In this document: positions 54,906-62,902 of the stretch, in pieces
How the letters are laid out: each line of letters begins with the position of its first letter
Numbering within the stretch: position 1 is the first letter of the stretch
DNA from: Comamonadaceae bacterium
GTDB lineage: Bacteria; Pseudomonadota; Gammaproteobacteria; Burkholderiales; Burkholderiaceae_C
Direction of reading: 5' to 3'
Assembly: GCA_947443645.1 (NCBI GenBank)
Contig: CANEXF010000001.1
Coordinates: 62,001 to 126,000 of the forward strand
DNA length: 64,000 nt
The notes under the pieces: model-generated
Told to the model about the DNA's origin: nothing
The model's database searches: none
What the model saw: the letters and a program-made list of their open reading frames with translations, nothing else
Made by a program: the position numbers and the translations under genes

Positions 54906-57635
54906 ATGCAAGACAAATACAACCACCTCGACATTGAGCGCGCTGCGCAAACCCACTGGACTGCGCTGGATGCTTACCGCGTTCACGATCACGCAGACCC
55001 CAAAAAGCCGCTGGGCAAGTACTACGCCTGCTCCATGCTGCCTTACCCCAGCGGCAAGCTGCACATGGGTCATGTGCGCAACTACACCATCAACGACATG
55101 CTCACGCGCTACCTGCGCATGAAGGGCTACAACGTGCTCATGCCTATGGGCTGGGATGCGTTTGGTTTGCCGGCTGAAAACGCCGCGATGAAAAACGGCG
55201 TGCCGCCGGCCAAGTGGACCTACGACAACATTGCTTACATGAAAAAGCAGATGCAGGGACTGGGTCTGGCGATTGACTGGAGCCGCGAGGTCGCGACCTG
55301 TGACCCGAGCTACTACAAGTGGAACCAGTGGCTGTTCCTGAAGATGCTGGAAAAAGGCATTGCCTACCGCAAGACCCAGGTCGTGAACTGGGATCCGGTC
55401 GACCAGACCGTGCTGGCCAACGAACAGGTGATTGACGGCAAGGGTTGGCGCACCGGCGCGACGGTTGAAAAGCGCGAGATTCCAGGCTACTACCTGAAGA
55501 TCACGGACTACGCTGAAGAGCTGCTGGACAGCGTGAGCCACAAGCTGCCCGGCTGGCCAGAGCGCGTCAAGCTGATGCAGGAAAACTGGATTGGCAAAAG
55601 CGAAGGTGTACGTTTTGCGTTCACGCACGAGATCCATAACAACGCGGGCGCGCTGATTGGCGATGGCCGCATGTATGTGTTCACGACGCGCGCCGACACC
55701 ATCATGGGTGTGACCTTTTGCGCAGTGGCGCCCGAGCATCCGCTGGCCCTGCATGCCGCGCTATCGAATCCAAAACTTGCCGCCTTTATCGAAGAGTGCA
55801 AATCCGGCGGAACCACCGAAGCCGAGCTGGCCACGCAGGAGAAAAAGGGCCAGCCCACCGGCCTGTTTGTCACGCACCCGCTGACGGGCGACAAGCTTGA
55901 AGTCTGGGTCGGCAACTACGTGCTCATGAGCTATGGCGACGGCGCGGTCATGGGTGTGCCGGCGCACGACGAGCGGGATTTCGAGTTCGCAAAAAAATAT
56001 GCCCTGCCCATCAAGCAGGTCACTGGCGTCGAATGCCAGACCTACAGCCTCGACGCCTGGGCCGACTGGTATGGCGACAAGCAGCGCGGCGTTGCGATCC
56101 ATTCCGGCAAGTACGATGGTCTGGCTTTCAAGGCGGCGGTTGATGCTGTCGCCGCTGACCTGGCGGCCCTCGGCCTGGGTGAGAAAAAAACCACCTGGCG
56201 TCTGCGTGACTGGGGTGTGAGCCGCCAGCGCTACTGGGGCACGCCCATACCCATCATCCACTGCGAGGAGCACGGCGCCGTGCCGGTGCCAGAAAAAGAC
56301 CTGCCCGTGGTCCTGCCGCAGGACTGCGTGCCTGATGGCTCAGGCAACCCGCTGGCCAAGCATGTCGGTTTCCATGCCGGCGTGGTGTGCCCGGTGTGCG
56401 GCAAGGCGGCGCGCCGCGAGACTGACACCATGGACACCTTTGTCGACTCGTCCTGGTACTACATGCGCTACTGTGATCCCAAGAACGATCAGGCCATGGT
56501 GGGCGAAGGCGCGGCTTACTGGATGCCCATGGACCAGTACATAGGCGGCATCGAACACGCCATCCTGCACCTGCTGTATGCGCGCTTCTGGACCAAGGTG
56601 ATGCGTGATCTGGACCTCGTCAAGGTGGACGAACCCTTCACCAAGCTGCTGACGCAAGGCATGGTGCTCAACCACATCTACTCACGCAAGGGTGACAAGG
56701 GCGGCATGGAGTATTTCTGGCCGAGTGAAGTCGAGGACATCCGTGACGCGTCGGGCAAGGTGACGACTGCCAGGCGCAAGACCGACGGGCTGATCGTGAA
56801 CTACGAAGGCGTGGGCACCATGAGCAAGAGCAAGAACAATGGCGTGGACCCGCAGGATCTGATTGAAAAATATGGCGCTGACACCGCCCGGCTCTACACC
56901 ATGTTCACCGCGCCGCCCGAGGCCACGCTGGAATGGAACGATGCCGGCGTCGAGGGTTCCTACCGCTTTCTGCGCCGCGTCTGGAACTTCGGCAGCAAGC
57001 TCGGTACTATGAATTCAGGAGCTGCTGGCGCCCTTCAGTCGGCCGCGCAAGCCGGTTTTGACAAGGAAACCAAAGCCTTGCGGCTGGAAGTGCACAGCGT
57101 TCTCAAGCAGGTGGACTATGACTACCAGCGCATGCAGTACAACACCGTGGTTTCGGGCGGCATGAAGCTGCTCAACGCCCTGGAAGATATCGCCCCCACG
57201 CTTGTCACCGCGTGTACTGCGCTGCCCACCGAGGGGGCCGCTGCGCCTGCGGACCGGCAAAGCCAGACCCGCGGGGCCGGCTTGCTGGGCGCAGCGAATG
57301 AAGGTTTTAGCATCCTGCTGCGCTGCATCTATCCTGCGACGCCGCATCTGGCCTACGCGCTGTGGAGCGAGCTGGGCTATGCGGTCGAACACGGTGCGCT
57401 GCTCGACGCGGCCTGGCCTGAAGTTGACGCCAGCGCCTTGCAGCAAGACGAGGTGGAGCTGATGCTGCAAATCAATGGCAAGCTGCGCGGCTCGGTGACG
57501 GTCAGCGCAACGGCCGACAAGGCTGCGATCGAGGCGGCCGCGCTGGCCAGCGAGGCCTTTATCAAACAGGCCGCGGGCGCACCAGCGAAAAAAGTCATCG
57601 TGGTGCCTGGCCGCCTAGTCAATATCGTTGTCTGA
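54906..57635 (+). CDS. leuS: Leucyl-tRNA synthetase with two repeat-derived insertions
   Basis: LeuRS charges tRNA(Leu) and edits errors. The 909-residue protein has the HIGH-type [15 protein letters not shown], the CP1 editing domain (about 225-430, [12 protein letters not shown]), zinc-like CPVCGKAA and KMSKS-type [10 protein letters not shown]. It is some 30-50 residues longer than relatives as I recall them. Two extra stretches coincide with repeats: residues about 700-711 (R1, [10 protein letters not shown]) and about 763-800 (R2, [16 protein letters not shown] onward). Both lie in the C-terminal anticodon-binding region. The frame is intact. I use ATG 54906; GTG 54867 is less likely. 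Confidence 0.96.
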   Translation: MQDKYNHLDIERAAQTHWTALDAYRVHDHADPKKPLGKYYACSMLPYPSGKLHMGHVRNYTINDMLTRYLRMKGYNVLMPMGWDAFGLPAENAAMKNGVPPAKWTYDNIAYMKKQMQGLGLAIDWSREVATCDPSYYKWNQWLFLKMLEKGIAYRKTQVVNWDPVDQTVLANEQVIDGKGWRTGATVEKREIPGYYLKITDYAEELLDSVSHKLPGWPERVKLMQENWIGKSEGVRFAFTHEIHNNAGALIGDGRMYVFTTRADTIMGVTFCAVAPEHPLALHAALSNPKLAAFIEECKSGGTTEAELATQEKKGQPTGLFVTHPLTGDKLEVWVGNYVLMSYGDGAVMGVPAHDERDFEFAKKYALPIKQVTGVECQTYSLDAWADWYGDKQRGVAIHSGKYDGLAFKAAVDAVAADLAALGLGEKKTTWRLRDWGVSRQRYWGTPIPIIHCEEHGAVPVPEKDLPVVLPQDCVPDGSGNPLAKHVGFHAGVVCPVCGKAARRETDTMDTFVDSSWYYMRYCDPKNDQAMVGEGAAYWMPMDQYIGGIEHAILHLLYARFWTKVMRDLDLVKVDEPFTKLLTQGMVLNHIYSRKGDKGGMEYFWPSEVEDIRDASGKVTTARRKTDGLIVNYEGVGTMSKSKNNGVDPQDLIEKYGADTARLYTMFTAPPEATLEWNDAGVEGSYRFLRRVWNFGSKLGTMNSGAAGALQSAAQAGFDKETKALRLEVHSVLKQVDYDYQRMQYNTVVSGGMKLLNALEDIAPTLVTACTALPTEGAAAPADRQSQTRGAGLLGAANEGFSILLRCIYPATPHLAYALWSELGYAVEHGALLDAAWPEVDASALQQDEVELMLQINGKLRGSVTVSATADKAAIEAAALASEAFIKQAAGAPAKKVIVVPGRLVNIVV
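57006..57035 (+). repeat. R1 mini-repeat inside leuS
   Basis: ACTATGAATTCAGGAGC is followed by TGCTGGCGCCCT. It aligns codon for codon with the R1 copy in the UDG-like gene ([10 protein letters not shown] versus [10 protein letters not shown]). Confidence 0.6.
57191..57281 (-). repeat. R2 repeat inside leuS
   Basis: On the + strand CGCCCCCACGCTTGTCACCG, CGTGTACTGCGCTGCCCACC, GAGGGGGCCGCTGCGCCTGC and GGCAAAGCCAGACC match the inverted R2 unit of the intergenic arrays. It is translated in frame. Confidence 0.85.
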
Positions 57636-57670
57636 TTCAGGGCATTAAAGTGCAGGCAAAGGGAAAAACC

Positions 57671-58177
57671 ATGCAACGTCGTCTCTGGCTGACCGGGATC
57701 ACTTCTGCGGCTGCGCTCAGCCTGGCCGGTTGCGGCTTTGAGCTGCGCCGTGCGCCCAACTTCGCCTTTAACACCCTGTTCAGTCCTTTGCCTGAAACCT
57801 CGCCCTTGGGCACGGAACTCAAGCGCTCGCTGGAGTCCACCGGCACGGTTCGTGTGATCAGCGATGTGCGTCAGATCGCCGACGCCGAGGTGCTGATGGA
57901 TGTGCTGCTGGACCAGCGCGAAAAAGTCGTGGTCAGCCGCAACAGCTCGGGCCAGGTGCGCGAGTTCCAGTTGCGCATCCGCTTCAAGTTCCGCTTGCGC
58001 AGCGCCAAGGGCAAGGAGCTGATAGCTGACTCCGAGGTGCTGCAGCAGCGCGACATCAGCTTCAACGAGTCTGCCGTGCTGGCTAAAGAAGTTGAAGAGG
58101 GCTTGCTCTACCGCGAAATGCAGAGCGATATTGTTCAGCAGATCATGCGCCGCCTGGCCGCGGTCAAGTCGCTTTGA
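57671..58177 (+). CDS. lptE: LPS-assembly lipoprotein LptE
   Basis: LptE plugs and supports the LptD outer-membrane channel for lipopolysaccharide. The 168-residue protein has a lipobox LSLAGC followed by GFELRR, the hallmark LptE N-terminus after acylation, and the helical C-terminus IVQQIMRRLAAVKS. ATG 57671 is preferred to GTG 57650. It sits between leuS and holA, the standard order in proteobacteria. Confidence 0.92.
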   Translation: MQRRLWLTGITSAAALSLAGCGFELRRAPNFAFNTLFSPLPETSPLGTELKRSLESTGTVRVISDVRQIADAEVLMDVLLDQREKVVVSRNSSGQVREFQLRIRFKFRLRSAKGKELIADSEVLQQRDISFNESAVLAKEVEEGLLYREMQSDIVQQIMRRLAAVKSL

Positions 58178-58238
58178 CCATGTCTTTCAGGTCTTGCATG
58201 CACGCCAGCCCTTGTGGGTGCGCAGCCGCGCTGATGCC

Positions 58239-59366
58239 ATGAATCTGGCGCCCGGCCAACTCGCCGACCACCTCGCGCGCGGGCTTAAAAGCCTGTACAC
58301 GCTGCACGGTGATGAGCCCTTGCTGGTGCAGGAGTTTGCTGACGCCTTGCGCTCGGCGGCCAGGCTGCAGGGCTACACCGAGCGCACCGTGCACACAGTG
58401 GCCGGCGCGCATTTTGACTGGAGCGAGGTGCTGGCCAGTGGTGGCTCGTTGAGCTTGTTTGCTGACAAGCAGATTGTCGAAATCCGCATTCCCAGCGGCA
58501 AACCGGGCAAGGACGGCTCGCAGGCGCTGCAGCACATTGCAGAACGCGCCCAGGGTGACGATGCCACGCTCACACTGGTGATTTTGCCCAGGCTGGACAG
58601 CATGACCGCCAAGGGCGCCTGGTTTGGCGCGCTCGACAGTTTTGGCGTGACCGTCAAGTTCGAGCCGGTTGACCGCCGCAATCTGCCGCAGTGGATCTCG
58701 CAGCGCCTGCAGCTGCAGGGCCAGCGCGTGGCCGCCGGCGAGGAAGGCCAGCGCACGCTGCAGTTTTTCTCGGACCGGGTGGAAGGCAACTTGCTCGCTG
58801 CACATCAGGAAATTCAAAAGCTCGCCTTGCTTTATCCGGCGAAAACCCAGGCTGGCCCGGACGGTAGCGCGCATGACGGGGTACTGAGTTTTGAGCAGGT
58901 TGAAAATGCTGTGCTCAATGTCGCGCGCTACGACGTGTTCAAGTTGTCTGAAGCGGTGCTGGGCGGGCAGGCGGTGCGCGTGGCGCGCATGCTCGATGGC
59001 TTGCAGTCCGAGGGCGAGTCCGAGGTGCTGGTGCACTGGGCGCTGGCCGAAGACATACGCAGCTTGAAACGCGTCAAGGACGCGATAGCCGCCGGCCGGC
59101 CCATGCCCATGGCGCTGCGCGAAAACCGGGTCTGGGGCGTCAAGGAAAAACTCTTCGAGCGCGTGCTGCCGCAAATGGGTGACACCAGCCTGGCCAACCT
59201 GCTGCACGCCGCGCACAAGGTCGACGGCATCGTCAAGGGCTTGAAGCAACCCGACTGGCCCGCCAATAGCTGGCAAGCGCTGCACCGCCTCGCAGGCATG
59301 GTCTGTGAGCAGTGCGCCGCGCCGGGCCGCCCCAAGCCAGTACAGCTCCCGCGGGGGGCAGCGTGA
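58239..59366 (+). CDS. holA: DNA polymerase III subunit delta
   Basis: The delta subunit opens the beta clamp in the clamp loader. The 375-residue protein has the N-terminal LYTLHGDEPLLVQEFADALR, DKQIVEIRIPSGKPGKDG, LPRLDSMTAKGAW and C-terminal domain LSEAVLGGQAVRVARMLDGL. The final 16 or so residues (CAAPGRPKPVQLPRGAA) and the TGA are encoded by an R2 unit, so the natural C-terminus has been replaced or extended. ATG 58239 lies 61 bases after lptE. Confidence 0.94.
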   Translation: MNLAPGQLADHLARGLKSLYTLHGDEPLLVQEFADALRSAARLQGYTERTVHTVAGAHFDWSEVLASGGSLSLFADKQIVEIRIPSGKPGKDGSQALQHIAERAQGDDATLTLVILPRLDSMTAKGAWFGALDSFGVTVKFEPVDRRNLPQWISQRLQLQGQRVAAGEEGQRTLQFFSDRVEGNLLAAHQEIQKLALLYPAKTQAGPDGSAHDGVLSFEQVENAVLNVARYDVFKLSEAVLGGQAVRVARMLDGLQSEGESEVLVHWALAEDIRSLKRVKDAIAAGRPMPMALRENRVWGVKEKLFERVLPQMGDTSLANLLHAAHKVDGIVKGLKQPDWPANSWQALHRLAGMVCEQCAAPGRPKPVQLPRGAA

Positions 59367-59480
59367 TACACGCTGTGATGAGCGTGGGGGCGATCGAACG
59401 CAGCGAAGGGCCGCCCCGAGCAAGTTCAGCCCCCTCGGGGGGCAGCGCAGTACGCGAAGCGACAAGCGTGGGGGCCACTT
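59324..59480 (+). repeat. R2 tandem pair at the holA/acyltransferase junction
   Basis: GGGCCGCCCC begins two units at 59324 and 59408 (period 84, equal to the exbB-exbD array). Each has a GGGGGGCAGCG core and a GCGTGGGGGC end. The first unit supplies the end of holA; the second runs into the start of the acyltransferase. Confidence 0.9.
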
Positions 59481-61453
59481 TCCGCCAAGACATCAACGCC
59501 CTGCGCGCATGGGCCGTCATCGCTGTGGTCGGCTACCACTTCAATATCGCCGGCTTTGCCAGCGGTTTTGTCGGGGTTGATATCTTTTTCGTGATCTCCG
59601 GCTTCCTCATGACCGGACAGGTGCTGCAGCAGCTTCAGGCCAAGCGCTTTTCTCTGAGCGCCTTCTGGTTGGCGCGGTTGCGGCGGATTTTCCCGGCCTT
59701 GCTGGTGCTTATCCTGAGCACCGTTGTGCTTGGCTGGTGCTTGAGCATGCCCGATGCATTTTTGCGGCAGGTCAGGCAGACGCTGTTTGCGCTGACCTTT
59801 TCCTCCAACATATCGCTGGACGATCAGCGCGGCTACTTTGATGTGGCGGCGCAGACCAAGCCCTTGCTGCACACCTGGTCGCTGGCTATCGAGTGGCAGT
59901 TCTATCTTTGCCTGCCGTTTTTGCTGCTCGCGGTCTGGCGCGTCACGCCTGCGCCAAGGCGGGAGCGGCATGTGCTGCTGGCACTGGTGTTCTTCACGCT
60001 GGCCTCCATGGCCTGGTGTTTGCTGGCCAGCGTGTCAGATGCCGGATCGGGGTTCTTTTCTTTGCGCGCGCGTGCCTGGGAGTTGCTGGCCGGCGGCGTG
60101 ATAGCGTGTGCGCACCGGCTGGCTGCTGCCGGAGGCAAGGCCGTTGATGGTTCGCGCCCCGCGGTACGCGCCGGCGTCTTGGCAGCAGCAGCTGGATGGA
60201 TTTTGGTCGGTCTGACCGCGCTGTCGGGCTTGTCTTCTGGACATTGGCCTGGCCCGTGGACCTTGTTGCCGGTACTGGGCTCAGCCTTGATTATCTGGGG
60301 TGGTCCAATCAAGGCCATGCAGTGCTTGACGGCCAGCAGGCCAGTGCAGCGCGTGGGTGACTGGTCCTACTCGATCTATTTATGGCATTGGCCGCTATGG
60401 GTTTTCGCCCAGCAATGGGCGAGTTATCACGATGTGCCTGTGCAGTGGCCGGCGCAGGCAGCGCTGCTCATGGCATCGGTCGCTTTGGGTTATCTGTCGT
60501 TTCGCTATGTGGAGCAACCGACGCGGCTGCGGCGCGATCTGTGGACGCCATCGCGCATGTGGACGGGCTATGCGCTGGCGCTGGGTGGACTGGCGGTGTT
60601 TACCGTTGCGGCCGTCAAGACGCATGGGTTTCCAGATCGCGTGCCGCCTTACCAGCAGCGCGCCGAACTGGCCAGACGCACCAACACGCCACGTGACGAA
60701 TGCTTTCGCAATGCGCAGTCTCAAAAACGTGATCCGGCTCAATTTTGTGAATTTGGCAGCGCGTCTGGGCCAAAGGTGCCCCAAGCCATGCTGTGGGGTG
60801 ATTCGCTGGCCAACCAGTACCTCGAACCCCTGAGCGCGGCAGCCGCGCAATGGGGGCTGGGCGGACTGATTGCGACGCAAAGCGGCTGCCGCGCACTGTG
60901 GCTTGAGCCGACCCATGCCAGCGACGCGCTTTCTGATTGCGAGCGCTTTAACCATGAGGTGCTGGATTACCTGCATCTTCATGCGCAAGCTGGCATCGTG
61001 ATTCTGGGACGCAACTGGAGCAACAGCGAGGCATCGGCGACCGAGGCCTTCAGCCTGGTCAGGCGATTGCTGGCTGAAGGCAAAACCGTTGTCTTGATTC
61101 TTCCCTTGCTCAATCCCGGCTTTGATGTGCCCGAGCGCTGGATGCGCGAGCAGTTTCGAGTCGGCCACGCCATCGACGAGTGGCGGCTCAAGGCTACACC
61201 AGAGCTGATTCAGGAGACACTCAGAAGCGCTATTTCCCGACAACTGCTTGAGTTTGCGGATAATCCAAGACTGGTAACCGTGGATTTGCTGCCCCAAATC
61301 TGTAGCGATGGGGAATGCTTTCTGGTGCGCGGCGGGCAAGCCAACTATCGCGACACAATTCACATCTCCAACCTCAATGCGAGTCAGTACCAGGCTATTT
61401 TTTCCAGGGCGCTTGGCCAAGCTGTCCACGCAGCCCAGGCGGCGTCACCGTGA
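59468..61453 (+). CDS. Acyltransferase (AT3) with SGNH domain, OafA type
   Basis: The protein has an N-terminal acyltransferase-3 domain with about ten helices (INALRAWAVIAVVGYHF, GFVGVDIFFVISGFLM, HTWSLAIEWQFYL, YSIYLWHWPLWVFAQQW) and a C-terminal SGNH hydrolase-like domain (MLWGDSLANQYLEPL with GDS, late RDTIHISNLNAS with the Asp-His pair). Such proteins O-acetylate surface polysaccharide. The start is unclear because the frame is open back through R2 to 59312. GTG 59468 gives 661 residues with a family-like N-terminus. It interrupts the usual holA-proA neighbourhood and has no other polysaccharide genes beside it. Confidence 0.85.
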   Translation: MGATFRQDINALRAWAVIAVVGYHFNIAGFASGFVGVDIFFVISGFLMTGQVLQQLQAKRFSLSAFWLARLRRIFPALLVLILSTVVLGWCLSMPDAFLRQVRQTLFALTFSSNISLDDQRGYFDVAAQTKPLLHTWSLAIEWQFYLCLPFLLLAVWRVTPAPRRERHVLLALVFFTLASMAWCLLASVSDAGSGFFSLRARAWELLAGGVIACAHRLAAAGGKAVDGSRPAVRAGVLAAAAGWILVGLTALSGLSSGHWPGPWTLLPVLGSALIIWGGPIKAMQCLTASRPVQRVGDWSYSIYLWHWPLWVFAQQWASYHDVPVQWPAQAALLMASVALGYLSFRYVEQPTRLRRDLWTPSRMWTGYALALGGLAVFTVAAVKTHGFPDRVPPYQQRAELARRTNTPRDECFRNAQSQKRDPAQFCEFGSASGPKVPQAMLWGDSLANQYLEPLSAAAAQWGLGGLIATQSGCRALWLEPTHASDALSDCERFNHEVLDYLHLHAQAGIVILGRNWSNSEASATEAFSLVRRLLAEGKTVVLILPLLNPGFDVPERWMREQFRVGHAIDEWRLKATPELIQETLRSAISRQLLEFADNPRLVTVDLLPQICSDGECFLVRGGQANYRDTIHISNLNASQYQAIFSRALGQAVHAAQAASP

Positions 61454-61498
61454 CATGCTCGGCAAACAGCGCTATCGCCGGCGCAATTTAGGACCTCA

Positions 61499-62785
61499 AT
61501 GACCAGTGTTTCCAATCTCATGCACCGCCTTGGCGCCAATGCAAAAGTGGCTTCTGCACTTATGGCGCGGGCGTCAGCAGCTATCAAAAACAAAGCACTT
61601 TTGAGTCTTGCTGCCTTGCTGCGCAGCAGTGTTGCAGACCTGCAGCTGGAAAACGCCAAAGATCTTGAGCGGGCGGCTGTGGCCGGTCTGGCGGGCCCTT
61701 TGCTCGACAGGCTCAAGCTCAGCCCCAAAGACATTGAAACCGTGGCGCTGGGCTGCGAGCAGCTGGCCGCCATGCCCGACGTGATTGGTGAAATCACAGG
61801 CATGAAAGAGCAGCCCAGCGGCATACGCGTGGGCCAGATGCGTGTGCCGATTGGCGTGTTCGGCATGATTTACGAGAGCCGGCCCAATGTCACGATTGAA
61901 GCCGCGTCGCTGGCCATCAAGAGCGGCAATGCCTGCATATTGCGCGGCGGCTCCGAGGCGATCGAGTCCAACAAGGCGCTGGCCGCGCTGGTCCAGCAGG
62001 CGCTGCTTGACGCTGGCTTGCCGGCTGACGCCGTGCAGCTGGTGCCGACCACAGACCGGGCGGCCGTTGGCGAGTTGATCGCCATGCCGCAGTATGTCGA
62101 TGTGATCATTCCGCGCGGTGGCAAGGGACTGATTGAGCGCATCAGCCGAGAAGCCAAGGTGCCGGTCATCAAGCATCTCGATGGCAACTGCCATGTGTAC
62201 GTTGACGATCCCTGCGACATTGCCATGGCCGTGACCCTGGCCGACAACGCCAAAACACAAAAATACAGCCCCTGCAATGCCACCGAGGGCTTGCTGGTGG
62301 CGCGCGGCGTGGCAGCAGAGTTTCTCCCCAGAATCGGTGCCATTTTTGCTGAAAAAGGCGTGGAAATGCGCTGCGATGAGGCCGCAGGGGCCATACTGCG
62401 GGCGCAGCCAGCTATAAATTCTGTAGCAACAATTGTTCCGGCCACCGAGCAGGACTGGTACGAGGAATACCTGGCGCCCATCATCAGCATCAAGCTGGTC
62501 GAGGGGCTGGACGAAGCGATTGCGCACATCAATCAGTACTCCAGCCACCACACCGACGCCATCGTCACGCGCGACCACATGCACGCCCAGCGCTTTTTAC
62601 GCGAGGTTGATTCGGCAAGCGTTATGGTGAATGCGAGCACTCGCTTCGCAGATGGTTTTGAATTTGGTCTGGGGGCTGAAATCGGCATCAGTACCGACAA
62701 GTTCCACGCCCGGGGCCCGGTCGGCATAGAAGGCTTGACCTCCTTGAAGTACGTTGTGCTGGGCCAGGGTGAAGTGCGCAGCTGA
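61499..62785 (+). CDS. proA: Gamma-glutamyl phosphate reductase
   Basis: ProA reduces glutamyl phosphate to the semialdehyde in proline synthesis. The 428-residue protein has [29 protein letters not shown] in pieces, [12 protein letters not shown], the catalytic Cys in [14 protein letters not shown], and [10 protein letters not shown]. Two stretches match R1: residues about 23-33 ([10 protein letters not shown]), where relatives have a similar sequence anyway, and about 301-310 ([10 protein letters not shown]). The start is ATG 61499. proB is not in the window. Confidence 0.96.
   Translation: MTSVSNLMHRLGANAKVASALMARASAAIKNKALLSLAALLRSSVADLQLENAKDLERAAVAGLAGPLLDRLKLSPKDIETVALGCEQLAAMPDVIGEITGMKEQPSGIRVGQMRVPIGVFGMIYESRPNVTIEAASLAIKSGNACILRGGSEAIESNKALAALVQQALLDAGLPADAVQLVPTTDRAAVGELIAMPQYVDVIIPRGGKGLIERISREAKVPVIKHLDGNCHVYVDDPCDIAMAVTLADNAKTQKYSPCNATEGLLVARGVAAEFLPRIGAIFAEKGVEMRCDEAAGAILRAQPAINSVATIVPATEQDWYEEYLAPIISIKLVEGLDEAIAHINQYSSHHTDAIVTRDHMHAQRFLREVDSASVMVNASTRFADGFEFGLGAEIGISTDKFHARGPVGIEGLTSLKYVVLGQGEVRS
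61565..61604 (-). repeat. R1-like sequence near the proA start
   Basis: The minus strand reads GTGCTTTGTTTTTGATAGC followed by TGCTGACGCCCGC. It shares 15 consecutive bases with the copy in the UDG-like gene. Confidence 0.55.
62399..62428 (-). repeat. R1 mini-repeat inside proA
   Basis: The minus strand reads GCTACAGAATTTATAGC followed by TGGCTGCGCCCGC. On the proA strand it encodes [10 protein letters not shown], matching the peptides in dprA and purK. Confidence 0.7.
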
Positions 62786-62839
62786 CCTCTGAGCCAGGCC
62801 AGGCGCCTCTTGCAAGCCAGTTGCGCGCCCCCAGCTCTC

Positions 62840-62845
62840 TAAAAT
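62840..62845 (+). promoter_or_regulatory. Candidate -10 box before gshA
   Basis: TAAAAT lies 58 bases before the gshA ATG. No good -35 at 16-18 bases is seen. Confidence 0.3.
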
Positions 62846-62902
62846 GCGGCTTCGCAGTCCTGAAGTTCCGCAATACGTTTTTGCCTTTTTGAAAGTGGCC
62901 GT

